A stretch of DNA of 64,000 nucleotides from Marinoscillum sp965229915 (GTDB lineage Bacteria; Bacteroidota; Bacteroidia; Cytophagales; Cyclobacteriaceae). Under the pieces are notes generated by a model. That model ran no database searches and was not told where the DNA came from. It saw only the letters and a program-made list of their open reading frames with translations. The stretch spans positions 2,046,001-2,110,000 of the forward strand of contig NZ_CBDDJZ010000001.1 of assembly GCF_965229915.1 (NCBI RefSeq). Direction: 5' to 3'. The position numbers and the translations under genes are program-made. This document shows, piece after piece, positions 25,118 through 32,788 of the stretch (position 1 is its first letter; each line of letters begins with the position of its first letter).

Positions 25118-25993
25118 ATGACTCAACGCCTGACCTGCCTCTTACTGATACTGCTCTCGTTAAATGCCTGGAGCCAAAATACTCCAGAAGTCTACCTTGT
25201 AAAAACGATGAATGGCAATGTCTATGAGGGCATAATTGTAGAGCGCAATTCAGCATATGTCATCCTAAACACCAAAAGGGTCGGTGAGATCAGAATCTTC
25301 ACGGAAGACATTGCATTGATCCAAATCAAAGGATCAGCTAGTATAGCAACAGAGTCTATGCAAGATAAGGCGGATAGTATCTCCAATTACGGGTACCAGC
25401 CTCCTCCCAACTATCTTTTTTCCAACAATGCCTTTGGCCTCAAAGCCAGAGAAGGATATTATCAAAACGCCTGGTTATTTATCAACCAGGCTGAAATTGC
25501 TTTTACTGACTATTTGAACCTGGGTGTTGGATTTATACCCATTTTTGGAGGTGATGGATGGCCTCTTTGGCTCAAACCAACTGTCAAAATACCAGTAGTC
25601 AAGGACAAGGTACAGTGGTCCATCGGGTCAACGAATATGTTCAATCCAGATGGCCTGGACCTCAATCTTGGAGTCATCCTCACCAAGATGTCTTTTGGAA
25701 ATGAAAGAAGCCATATTGGCCTAGGAGTGGGTAAATCATATAATGATAGTGAGTGGAACAGTGGGGTGCTATACAACGTGAACGGTGTGCTGCGCATCAG
25801 TAAAAGAGCTTCACTTGCTGCTGAACTCTATGGTTTGAAATACGGCAGCCTCTACCTAATCAGTTACCATCAACCTCTCGGTGACGGGTCGGTTATTCTT
25901 GATATAGGAACTGTCGGTTTAGTTGAATCCGGAGACAACTTTTGGCTCCCATGGATCGGCGTAACAGTTCCTTTCTATGTACCACCAAAATAG
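25118..25993 (+). CDS. Exported protein with predicted beta-barrel or lipid-pocket C terminus, unknown
   Basis: This 291-residue protein has an N-terminal signal peptide (MTQRLTCLLLILLSLNAWSQ). The first part contains TMNGNVYEGIIVERNSAYVI, which resembles the small beta-barrel used for sensing or binding in several Bacteroidota exported proteins. The later part alternates hydrophobic strands (LNLGVGFIPIFGG, HIGLGVGKSYNDSEWN, PWIGVTVPFYVPP), consistent with an outer-membrane beta-barrel. No named family recognised. Confidence 0.6.
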   Translation: MTQRLTCLLLILLSLNAWSQNTPEVYLVKTMNGNVYEGIIVERNSAYVILNTKRVGEIRIFTEDIALIQIKGSASIATESMQDKADSISNYGYQPPPNYLFSNNAFGLKAREGYYQNAWLFINQAEIAFTDYLNLGVGFIPIFGGDGWPLWLKPTVKIPVVKDKVQWSIGSTNMFNPDGLDLNLGVILTKMSFGNERSHIGLGVGKSYNDSEWNSGVLYNVNGVLRISKRASLAAELYGLKYGSLYLISYHQPLGDGSVILDIGTVGLVESGDNFWLPWIGVTVPFYVPPK

Positions 25994-25998
25994 AAGCA

Positions 25999-26328
25999 AT
26001 GATAGACTGGAATGACTTTGAAAAAATAGACATGCGCATCGGTACCGTGATCGCATCTGAGCATTTCCCTGAAGCTAAAAAGCCTGCTTACAAGCTGAAA
26101 ATAGACTTTGGTGAACTTGGAATCCTTCAAAGCTCAGCCCAAGTAACGGCTAGATATACAGTGAGTGATTTGGTAGGCCAACAAGTCATTGCAGTGGTGA
26201 ATTTCCCACCAAAACAAATCGGGCCATTTGTCAGTGAGTGTTTGGTCATGGGGGTTTATGCTGAAAACAACGAGGTAGTACTCATTCAACCGGACCAAAT
26301 GTGTCCAAATGGCTCAAAAATTGGTTAG
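25999..26328 (+). CDS. csaA: CsaA-like tRNA-binding domain protein
   Basis: The 109-residue protein is a stand-alone EMAPII/Arc1p-type OB fold. DMRIGTVIASEHFPEAKKPA, DFGELGILQSSAQVT and VVNFPPKQIGPFVSECLVMG match the CsaA family, described as export-related chaperones and also as tRNA-binding proteins. A longer frame begins at 25942 inside the previous gene, but ATG 25999 gives the standard CsaA N terminus and length. Confidence 0.88.
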   Translation: MIDWNDFEKIDMRIGTVIASEHFPEAKKPAYKLKIDFGELGILQSSAQVTARYTVSDLVGQQVIAVVNFPPKQIGPFVSECLVMGVYAENNEVVLIQPDQMCPNGSKIG

Positions 26329-26352
26329 TTTTCCGGCACACCGTACCATACA

Positions 26353-26982
26353 ATGAAAACTAAAATTGATATCACCTCCTGGAACAGGAGAGAGCATTTC
26401 AACTTCTTTAAGGATTTTGACGACCCGTTTTTTGGCCTGACCACCTCACTGGATTGTACCAAAGCGTATCAAAAAGCCAAGTCGAGTGGAGCATCATTTT
26501 TTGCATACTACTTGTATCAAACCTTAAGAGCTGCCAATCAGATTGATTATTTCAAGTATCGTTTAATAGATGATGAAGTGTGGGCTTTTGACGAAATACA
26601 TGCCTCCACCATTGCGCTCAGGGACGATGGCACATTTGCCTTTACCTTCATTGAATATTCCGAGTCGTTTGAGGAGTTTAGTGCACAGGTAAGAAGAGAA
26701 ACTGAAGCTGTGAGAAATTCAACAGGGTTAAGGCTCAATGAAAATTCAAGCCGATTAGATGTCATGCATTACTCCACACTGCCCTGGATTGATTTCACCA
26801 GTATTTCACATGCCAGAAAGCACTCCAAAAATGATAGCATGCATAAAATCACCTTTGGTCAGATGACTCACCAACAAGGTCAATACCGTTTACCCTTTTC
26901 CATACACGCACATCATGCCCTACTTGATGGCAAACATATTGGAGAGTATCTCGAGCTGTTACAGTCTTTACTGAATGAATGA
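26353..26982 (+). CDS. Chloramphenicol acetyltransferase-like protein (CAT family)
   Basis: This 209-residue protein is close to the usual 213-220 of the CatA type. The catalytic signature is present as AHHALLDGKH, with His188 as the presumed catalytic base (His195 in CAT). Ser141 in YSTLPW lies 47 residues before it, exactly the spacing of Ser148 and His195 in the reference enzymes. Family members transfer acetyl from acetyl-CoA to chloramphenicol; chromosomal Bacteroidota homologues are not all proven resistance genes. There is no adjacent mobile element. It converges on the DUF1987 gene with 7 bases between. Confidence 0.85.
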   Translation: MKTKIDITSWNRREHFNFFKDFDDPFFGLTTSLDCTKAYQKAKSSGASFFAYYLYQTLRAANQIDYFKYRLIDDEVWAFDEIHASTIALRDDGTFAFTFIEYSESFEEFSAQVRRETEAVRNSTGLRLNENSSRLDVMHYSTLPWIDFTSISHARKHSKNDSMHKITFGQMTHQQGQYRLPFSIHAHHALLDGKHIGEYLELLQSLLNE

Positions 26983-26989
26983 AATGCTA

Positions 26990-27397
26990 CTAGCAAGCGA
27001 TAGGTGTTGAGTCATTATCCATTTGTATCAATGGATGAAAATGAAAAGGCAAATCCAAGATGTCTGCATAGTCTTCACCTGTTTCTAACATATCCTCATC
27101 ATCATGCTCGTAGTACCAATGAACACTCAGTTCTGCACCACGTCTCTCCAGCCTTTTGAGCTCTTTGAATAGATCAAACAAGCATTTGGAGCTACTCGTA
27201 TTGAAATAGAGCAGGCTGATAGTCACATCTATTCTAGGGACATTTGCAAACAGCTTTTTCACTTTTTCAATGACCGGAAAATAAATACCAATGGAGCTTT
27301 CCGGAGTAGATCGTCCCTGGATGAGGATTCGTCCGGCATCAGATTCTAATCTGATCAGCGGACTATTCAACGTAGCTTCAATTTGAAAATCAACCAT
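26990..27397 (-). CDS. SiaC-like (DUF1987) regulatory protein, copy A
   Basis: This 135-residue protein matches the DUF1987/SiaC family. GRILIQGRSTPESSIGIYFP is the first conserved block and YFNTSSSKCLFDLF the second, with Thr67 at the place of the phosphorylated Thr68 of Pseudomonas SiaC, followed by the acidic YEHDDEDMLETGEDY. SiaC proteins act as phospho-switches controlled by a kinase (SiaB) and a SpoIIE-type phosphatase (SiaA) and activate a target such as a diguanylate cyclase. A SpoIIE phosphatase is encoded 0.9 kb away, but no SiaB-like kinase is. It lies 2 bases downstream of a STAS-like gene. Confidence 0.85.
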   Translation of the reverse strand: MVDFQIEATLNSPLIRLESDAGRILIQGRSTPESSIGIYFPVIEKVKKLFANVPRIDVTISLLYFNTSSSKCLFDLFKELKRLERRGAELSVHWYYEHDDEDMLETGEDYADILDLPFHFHPLIQMDNDSTPIAC

Positions 27398-27399
27398 AT

Positions 27400-27825
27400 C
27401 TATTCTGCTTTGACCGCTTCTTCCACTGATTCAAAATACTCGATTCGCAGCTGAGCCAGAAGTTCCTTGGGATACTTTGCCAAGAGTGGTTTACGAGCTG
27501 CTTCAACCGCACGTTTAAAATAATCCAGTTCCGGCAACACCTTGAAGTGCTTGGTCACACCATGATGGATCATTTCAGTCTTCCATTCCGTAAAGTACCA
27601 TTTCATGGACGGTTGATGAAAGGTCCTCAGTTTCGATTTATCAAATACAAACTTGCTATAATCACCAGATTTGATTTCATCTGCCAGCATTTCAAAGATC
27701 TCCTTGAATCTGGTAATGGGAACATAGTCTTTATTGATAGCACAAGCGATCGTTTTCTTGTCAGTATGGATATAACCCGTTGCATATTCGTTAACGAAAA
27801 TCTGTTCAAATCCTAACTGTTCCAT
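27400..27825 (-). CDS. SpoIIAA/STAS-like protein, unknown partner
   Basis: This 141-residue protein alternates short strands and helices: ITRFKEIFEMLADEIKSGDY, SKFVFDKSKLRTFHQPSMKW and FTEWKTEMIHHGVTKHFKVL. This is the layout of the SpoIIAA-like STAS-related proteins common in Bacteroidota, in which a central strand with an Asp is followed by helices bearing Trp residues. I have no proof of family membership. It forms a two-gene operon with SiaC copy A (2-base gap) and is divergent from the phosphatase arm, which supports a role in the same switch. Confidence 0.5.
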   Translation of the reverse strand: MEQLGFEQIFVNEYATGYIHTDKKTIACAINKDYVPITRFKEIFEMLADEIKSGDYSKFVFDKSKLRTFHQPSMKWYFTEWKTEMIHHGVTKHFKVLPELDYFKRAVEAARKPLLAKYPKELLAQLRIEYFESVEEAVKAE

Positions 27826-27982
27826 TTGTCTACTTTTTATGTTTTGTTGGTTGTTTAAAAAAAATATGTCTTTACATGTACCTACACTAATCGATGAGAT
27901 GTTACGATTGTTTGAATTTTTTGTTTAATTATTTTTTTAATCTATTAAACAAAACAATTTCTACTTTCAATGATTTACAACC

Positions 27983-28369
27983 ATGTATTACCAATCAACC
28001 ATTATGGATTTTGAACTTGACATATTGCTAGAAAAGTTTCTCTTTTCTTATCCCAATGCAAAAGGAGTAACTTTTCACAGCATGGAGCTACCCATCACCA
28101 AAAAGAATGGAGCGTTCACCGATACCCTGGAGCTTTATAAGGACATACCGATGATGTCTGTTGACGAATCATTTAATACCACATTTAACTTCATAGTCAC
28201 GGAAGAGAGTACCATCATCATTTTCTTTATCAAAAATCTCCACTTTGTATCCGTGTTTGTGGATGGATCCAACCCCAACAAGGAGTTAGCGAATAAAATG
28301 TACGAGACTTTCAAAGATGAATTTGAAGCTGTAATTGACAAATTATATGAAACCCACGCAATTCATTAA
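27983..28369 (+). CDS. Small protein upstream of SpoIIE phosphatase, unknown
   Basis: This 128-residue soluble protein is not assigned to a known family. It has an alternating beta/alpha pattern with a central run of strands (TTFNFIVTEESTIIIFFIKN, LHFVSVFVDGS) and a C-terminal helix (KELANKMYETFKDEFEAVID), somewhat like Roadblock/LC7-type domains. The N-terminal 110 residues of the phosphatase encoded next have a similar plan, so the two may be related and may pair. The genes overlap by 23 bases, so co-translation is likely. Confidence 0.55.
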   Translation: MYYQSTIMDFELDILLEKFLFSYPNAKGVTFHSMELPITKKNGAFTDTLELYKDIPMMSVDESFNTTFNFIVTEESTIIIFFIKNLHFVSVFVDGSNPNKELANKMYETFKDEFEAVIDKLYETHAIH

Positions 28370-29435
28370 CCAACTAGAAAGCAATTTCACCGATATACTG
28401 GATATTGGCTTCATTGTCAATGGAGAGATAAAAGGTTATCAGCACAAATCTGATCTGGACCCGGAAGATGTAGAAGGTCTGGTCATGCGCCTCTATTTCT
28501 TGGGGATGGACCCAAACAAGCAAATCAAATTCTTCATCAATCAATACGCCGAAAACCGGTTCCTTTATTACATCAAAATAAGTGATGAGGTATGGCTGTT
28601 TGTGCTGAGCGATAACAACAATTTTGCAAAGCTTCACTTTTTCATCCAATACTTGCTATCAGATATTGATGCGACTTTTGAAGACGATGAGCATGAGGAG
28701 CAACCACTCACGGAAGAGCAAGAAAAAATGGAATCTGCCAAACGAATCCAGAACCTGCTTTTCCCGAGTATGAGCAAACTGCTCGAGCCATTTTCTGATG
28801 CCTATTTCTACTACGAACCCAAAGACGTGGTAGGTGGAGATTTCTACTGGGGCAAAACGACCAAGGAGCATCAATGGATTATTATCGGTGACTGTACAGG
28901 ACATTCAGTAGAAGGAGCCTTGGGTTCTGTGAGTGTGATGTCCATACTCAACCAGGTATTTGAGCATGACATGTCTCCACATCTATTGATTAAGGCGCTG
29001 CATAAGGGCCTGAACGATATCCAGGAACAAGACCTTACACAGGGCTATGGCATAGGATGCGAGATCATGGTTATTAAGTACCACAAGAAGTCCCATACTG
29101 TAGAATACAGCAGTAATGGCCTGTCCATGTATCTGATGAGAGATGGAATTACCAAATACAAAACCAAAAGTTCCTCATTCGCTCCCGAGGGCGTGCTCAA
29201 ATACATCAGATCAAGGAAAATAAAACTAGAACCGAATGATGCTATTTTCACCTGCTCCGACGGCCTTCCAGACCAAATTGGCAAGAATGGGCGTAAACTG
29301 AAGGTGAAAGGAATGCTGGCACCCATCAAAGAACATAAAGAAGTGAGCAAGAAAACAATAGAAGATGCCTTCATGAAGTGGAAAGGCAATGCACCTCAAA
29401 CTGATGACGTCATATTTTTATATCTAAAAGCATAA
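28347..29435 (+). CDS. SpoIIE-type PP2C serine/threonine phosphatase with novel N-terminal domain
   Basis: This 362-residue protein has a C-terminal PP2C/SpoIIE catalytic domain. A helical linker (EKMESAKRIQNLLFPSMSKL) leads into VVGGDFYW (metal-binding Asp165), IIIGDCTGHSVEGALGSVSV (Asp182) and CSDGLPDQIG (Asp305). The N-terminal 110 residues are not HAMP, PAS or GAF by eye and have no membrane helix, so the input differs from that of Pseudomonas SiaA. I start at ATG 28347; a TTG 12 bases earlier is possible. It is followed after 7 bases by an H-NOX gene, so haem-based gas sensing is a likely input. Confidence 0.88.
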   Translation: MKPTQFINQLESNFTDILDIGFIVNGEIKGYQHKSDLDPEDVEGLVMRLYFLGMDPNKQIKFFINQYAENRFLYYIKISDEVWLFVLSDNNNFAKLHFFIQYLLSDIDATFEDDEHEEQPLTEEQEKMESAKRIQNLLFPSMSKLLEPFSDAYFYYEPKDVVGGDFYWGKTTKEHQWIIIGDCTGHSVEGALGSVSVMSILNQVFEHDMSPHLLIKALHKGLNDIQEQDLTQGYGIGCEIMVIKYHKKSHTVEYSSNGLSMYLMRDGITKYKTKSSSFAPEGVLKYIRSRKIKLEPNDAIFTCSDGLPDQIGKNGRKLKVKGMLAPIKEHKEVSKKTIEDAFMKWKGNAPQTDDVIFLYLKA

Positions 29436-29442
29436 TTTTTTA

Positions 29443-29973
29443 ATGAAAGGCACCATTCACTATTGTCTGGAGGAAACAATACTTGACCAATATGGTAGGG
29501 AGGCATGGAATCAATGCAAACTGGCAGCAGGCATCCCAAAAGAGTATTCCTTTGGCCAGCAAATATTGGATGACTTAAATGAAGAAGACACGATCAAACT
29601 ATTCATCCAGTCAGCTGATACACTTGATATAGATCTCAAATCGCTCTTTGACCAATTCGGTATATACTGGTGCTGTACTTATGCGCCAAATCTCTATCCT
29701 CAGTTTTTTCAAAAAGCCAGGTCTACTAAAGAAATGCTACTTGGTCTGGATCATATCCACCAAATTGTGACCAGTAAAAAACCCGGAGCTAAGCCACCGC
29801 GCTTTACTTATGATTGGTTGGATGACGGAAGACTTTTGGTCAACTATCAGTCTGAGAGAGGTTTGTTTGAATTGTTTGAATCACTTCTGAGAGGATTGGA
29901 TCATAAGTTTGGTAGTCACACTCAAATAGAGCGCACAGATGATAACGGCCTCATTCTGGCATTTGAGGCTTAG
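29443..29973 (+). CDS. H-NOX haem NO/O2-binding sensor protein
   Basis: This 176-residue stand-alone H-NOX (HNOB) domain has the right length. It starts MKGTIHYCLEE, with GREAW near residue 20, the proximal haem ligand His106 in GLDHIHQIV (the LDxxH position), the conserved PP at 118-119, and YQSER at 135-139, matching the YxSxR propionate-binding motif. H-NOX proteins bind NO and sometimes O2 through ferrous haem and control a partner protein, usually a histidine kinase or diguanylate cyclase. Here the neighbour 7 bases upstream is a SpoIIE phosphatase, and the gene converges with 4-base overlap on a second SiaC-like gene. Confidence 0.88.
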   Translation: MKGTIHYCLEETILDQYGREAWNQCKLAAGIPKEYSFGQQILDDLNEEDTIKLFIQSADTLDIDLKSLFDQFGIYWCCTYAPNLYPQFFQKARSTKEMLLGLDHIHQIVTSKKPGAKPPRFTYDWLDDGRLLVNYQSERGLFELFESLLRGLDHKFGSHTQIERTDDNGLILAFEA

Positions 29974-30350
29974 TACTCTAGCTCGATGTATTTAAATGCC
30001 ATACCCAAAATGTCCTCATAATCTTCACCAGTCTCTAACATATCTTCGTCATCTTCTTCATAGTACCAGTTGACCTGAATGGAACGATCGGTAGACTCCA
30101 TGGCTTTGAGCATTCTCAGCATGTCAAAAATGCACTTGCTGCTACTGGTGTTAAAGTATTCTAAAGAGATGTCTACATGTACAGTACCTGTTACGTTGCT
30201 AAAAAGCTTCTTGATGTTATTGATCACAGGATAGTAGAACTGTACGGCATTCTCTGGGGTACTTTTCCCCTTCAGTTCTATTTTACGATTGGTAGAATCC
30301 AGCATAATGTATGGCGAGATTCTGGTGCTTTCAATTTGTAAGTCAATCAC
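29970..30350 (-). CDS. SiaC-like (DUF1987) regulatory protein, copy B
   Basis: This 126-residue paralogue of copy A has the same blocks: KIELKGKSTPENAVQFYYP, then YFNTSSSKCIFDML with Thr68 at exactly the SiaC phosphosite position, and YEEDDEDMLETGEDYEDIL. The C-terminal tail is shorter than in copy A. The two copies flank the phosphatase/H-NOX pair, both on the minus strand. Having two switch proteins suggests two outputs or a competition between them. The stop overlaps that of the H-NOX gene by 4 bases. Confidence 0.85.
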   Translation of the reverse strand: MIDLQIESTRISPYIMLDSTNRKIELKGKSTPENAVQFYYPVINNIKKLFSNVTGTVHVDISLEYFNTSSSKCIFDMLRMLKAMESTDRSIQVNWYYEEDDEDMLETGEDYEDILGMAFKYIELEY

Positions 30351-30443
30351 GGCGGTTTTTTAATGCGGGTTAATTTATAGGCATAATTGCCTCATTTGTA
30401 ATATATTAAGTTAATCAATTAAAGTCATAATTCGATACTTAGC

Positions 30444-30803
30444 ATGAGTGACCAAACGATGTTTTCGCATGCCGCAACCATTTTTACGGTGAAAGACCCC
30501 GATTCTTCGACAAAATTTTATGTCGACCTACTTGGATTTGATGTCACCTTCAGATGGAAATCACCTTCGGAGTATGTGGTACTAAAGAGCGGCACGGTAT
30601 CTCTGCACCTGAGCAAAGGTGACATCAAAGCTGGTAATGGCATCATGTATGTTTTCGTTTATGATGTTGGCAAGGTGTACAACGAATTTGTGCGGAGAGG
30701 GCTGACTTCCATCTCACAACCTGAAAAACAAGAATATCAAATGGAAGACTTTGATGTGACCGACCCGGATGGTAATCGCATCACATTCGGATGTGGCCAG
30801 TAG
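30444..30803 (+). CDS. VOC superfamily (glyoxalase/bleomycin-resistance-like) protein
   Basis: This 119-residue protein shows the paired beta-alpha-beta-beta-beta modules of the vicinal oxygen chelate fold: SHAATIFTVKDPDSSTKFYV, then DLLGFDV, YVVLKSGTVSLHLSKGD, IMYVFVYDVGKVYNEFVRRG and the closing FDVTDPDGNRITFG. The function could be an antibiotic-binding protein or a small metalloenzyme. The metal ligands are not certain by eye. Confidence 0.8.
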   Translation: MSDQTMFSHAATIFTVKDPDSSTKFYVDLLGFDVTFRWKSPSEYVVLKSGTVSLHLSKGDIKAGNGIMYVFVYDVGKVYNEFVRRGLTSISQPEKQEYQMEDFDVTDPDGNRITFGCGQ

Positions 30804-30878
30804 TAATCCATAGATCATACCTCTAGATTGAACTCTGGATATTAACTTCGAGCCTGAATTTATTAGCACAAAAAAGAT

Positions 30879-31658
30879 ATGCCTGAGTTGAAATTAGTCT
30901 CCTGGAATGTGAATGGTATCCGAGCCATTCTAAAGAAAGATTTTCTAAAAGACGTAGCTGAAATGGATCCTGATATTCTTTGTCTCCAGGAAACAAAAGC
31001 ACAACCGGAGGATGCACAAACAGCGCTAGAGTTAGTTCCGGGCTACCAGTACTACTTCAACTCCTCAAAGGCCAGAAAAGGTTACTCCGGTACAGCAATC
31101 CTGACCAAAAAAGAACCTTTGGACGTCATATATGATATGGGGATAGAAGAGCATGATCAGGAAGGCCGTGTAATCACCGCTGAGTTTGACCAGTTCTATC
31201 TGGTAACCGTGTACACACCAAACTCTGGAGCTGGGATGAAGCGCCTGGACTATCGCTCCGAGTGGGATGAAGCCTTCAGAGATCACCTAATGGCCCTGGA
31301 TGAGAAAAAACCAGTAGTCGTGTGCGGAGATTTGAATGTGGCTCATACCGAAATAGACATTGCCAGACCAAAGGCCAACTACAACAAGACATCCGGCTAC
31401 ACTCAGACGGAGATTGATGGACTGGACAATATTCTGGAAGCAGGATTTTTAGACACGTATCGTCAGTTCTACCCAGATGAGGTGAAATACTCCTGGTGGA
31501 ATTATAAGTTTAAAGCTCGTGAACGAAATGTCGGCTGGAGGATCGACTACTTCCTTGCCAGTGAGCGATTGAAAGATCAACTGAAAGGAGCTGAGATCCA
31601 CAATGAGTATTTTGGTTCGGACCACTGCCCAGTTAGTTTACAGCTAGCATTAGACTGA
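30879..31658 (+). CDS. xth: Exodeoxyribonuclease III (AP endonuclease)
   Basis: This 259-residue enzyme of the EEP superfamily cleaves DNA at abasic sites and has 3' to 5' exonuclease activity. LVSWNVNGIRAIL, LCLQETKAQPED (metal-binding Glu38), GYSGTAILTK, VVCGDLNVAH and the C-terminal GSDHCPVSL are the standard blocks. Length is normal. It is separated from gcvT by 47 bases that contain a promoter-like box. Confidence 0.93.
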   Translation: MPELKLVSWNVNGIRAILKKDFLKDVAEMDPDILCLQETKAQPEDAQTALELVPGYQYYFNSSKARKGYSGTAILTKKEPLDVIYDMGIEEHDQEGRVITAEFDQFYLVTVYTPNSGAGMKRLDYRSEWDEAFRDHLMALDEKKPVVVCGDLNVAHTEIDIARPKANYNKTSGYTQTEIDGLDNILEAGFLDTYRQFYPDEVKYSWWNYKFKARERNVGWRIDYFLASERLKDQLKGAEIHNEYFGSDHCPVSLQLALD

Positions 31659-31678
31659 TCATTTCCTTCTTTTTCTGC

Positions 31679-31686
31679 TATTTTTG
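31679..31686 (+). promoter_or_regulatory. TATTTTTG -7 box upstream of gcvT
   Basis: A perfect TAnnTTTG box ends 19 bases before the gcvT ATG, in the short gap after the exonuclease gene. No convincing -33 element is visible. The position fits a gcvT-comB promoter. Confidence 0.45.
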
Positions 31687-31705
31687 CGGCCTAAACATTT
31701 AACCC

Positions 31706-32788
31706 ATGGATACAAAACAAATCCCCCTGCACCAACTCCACACCCAACTCGGAGGCAAAATGGTGCCATTTGCTGGTTTTGAGATGCCAGTGAGATACAC
31801 CTCTGACAAGGAGGAGCACATGAAGGTACGTGAAGCCGTAGGTGTGTTTGATGTATCACACATGGGCGAATTCATGATCACCGGACCTGGAGCGCTTGAC
31901 TTTATACAGAAAGTAACCTCCAATGATGTATCGAAGATCGTGGATGGACAAGCCCAGTATTCTTGCTTTCCCAATGACAAAGGCGGCATAGTGGATGACC
32001 TGATCGTTTATCGTTTTAATCAGGAAAAGTTCATGCTGGTAGTAAATGCCTCCAATATTGAAAAGGATTGGAACTGGATCAAAGGCTACAACAGCTATGA
32101 TGCACAAATGGAAGACATCTCTGATGACATGGTGTTGTTTGCCGTGCAGGGACCTAAGGCAACTGCTACACTTCAAAAGCTGACGGATGTAGATTTATCA
32201 GGCATCAAGTTTTACCACTTTGCTGAAGGTGAGCTAGCTGGCAAGCAGATGATCATTTCTGGTACAGGATATACAGGTGCCGGTGGCTTTGAGTTGTACA
32301 TTCAAAAGGAAGATGCTGAAGAGGTCTGGCATAAACTCTTTGAGGCTGGCGCAGAGTTTGGCATAGCACCAATAGGGTTAGGAGCTCGTGACACATTACG
32401 ATTAGAAATGGGTTTTTGCCTGTACGGCAATGACATCACTGACGAAACCTCTCCACTAGAAGCCGGTCTTGGGTGGATCACTAAATTCACCAATGACTTT
32501 GTGAATGCTGAGGCATTGCAAAGGCAAAAGGAAGAAGGTGTCACCAGAAAACTCGTGGGATTTGAGATGGTAGACAAAGGCATCCCAAGACATGATTATG
32601 AGATCATGAATGAGTCCGGAGAAGTGATCGGCAAAGTCACCTCAGGTACCATATCACCCATGCTCAATAAAGGCATTGGTCTAGGATATGTACAGGTAGG
32701 TTATCACCAACCAGACAGCAAGATCTTCATTGCCGTACGTAACAAGCAACTGGAAGCCAAAGTAACCAAGCCTCCATTTATCAAATGA
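31706..32788 (+). CDS. gcvT: Aminomethyltransferase (glycine cleavage system T protein)
   Basis: The 360-residue T protein transfers the methylene group from the lipoyl-bound intermediate to tetrahydrofolate, releasing ammonia. PLHQLHTQLGGKMVPFAGFE is the N-terminal signature, with GVFDVSHMGEF, SGTGYTGAGGFELY and ARDTLRLEMGFCLYGNDI further on. Length matches the family. The stop overlaps the comB start by 4 bases. The other glycine cleavage genes are not in the window. Confidence 0.95.
   Translation: MDTKQIPLHQLHTQLGGKMVPFAGFEMPVRYTSDKEEHMKVREAVGVFDVSHMGEFMITGPGALDFIQKVTSNDVSKIVDGQAQYSCFPNDKGGIVDDLIVYRFNQEKFMLVVNASNIEKDWNWIKGYNSYDAQMEDISDDMVLFAVQGPKATATLQKLTDVDLSGIKFYHFAEGELAGKQMIISGTGYTGAGGFELYIQKEDAEEVWHKLFEAGAEFGIAPIGLGARDTLRLEMGFCLYGNDITDETSPLEAGLGWITKFTNDFVNAEALQRQKEEGVTRKLVGFEMVDKGIPRHDYEIMNESGEVIGKVTSGTISPMLNKGIGLGYVQVGYHQPDSKIFIAVRNKQLEAKVTKPPFIK

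Noticed and set aside
25942..25998. N-terminal extension of the CsaA-like protein
   Set aside because: It overlaps the upstream gene and does not match the family; ATG 25999 gives the standard CsaA start.
26353..26982. CAT-like gene as part of a resistance island
   Set aside because: No transposase, integrase or change in composition is seen around it; it looks chromosomal.
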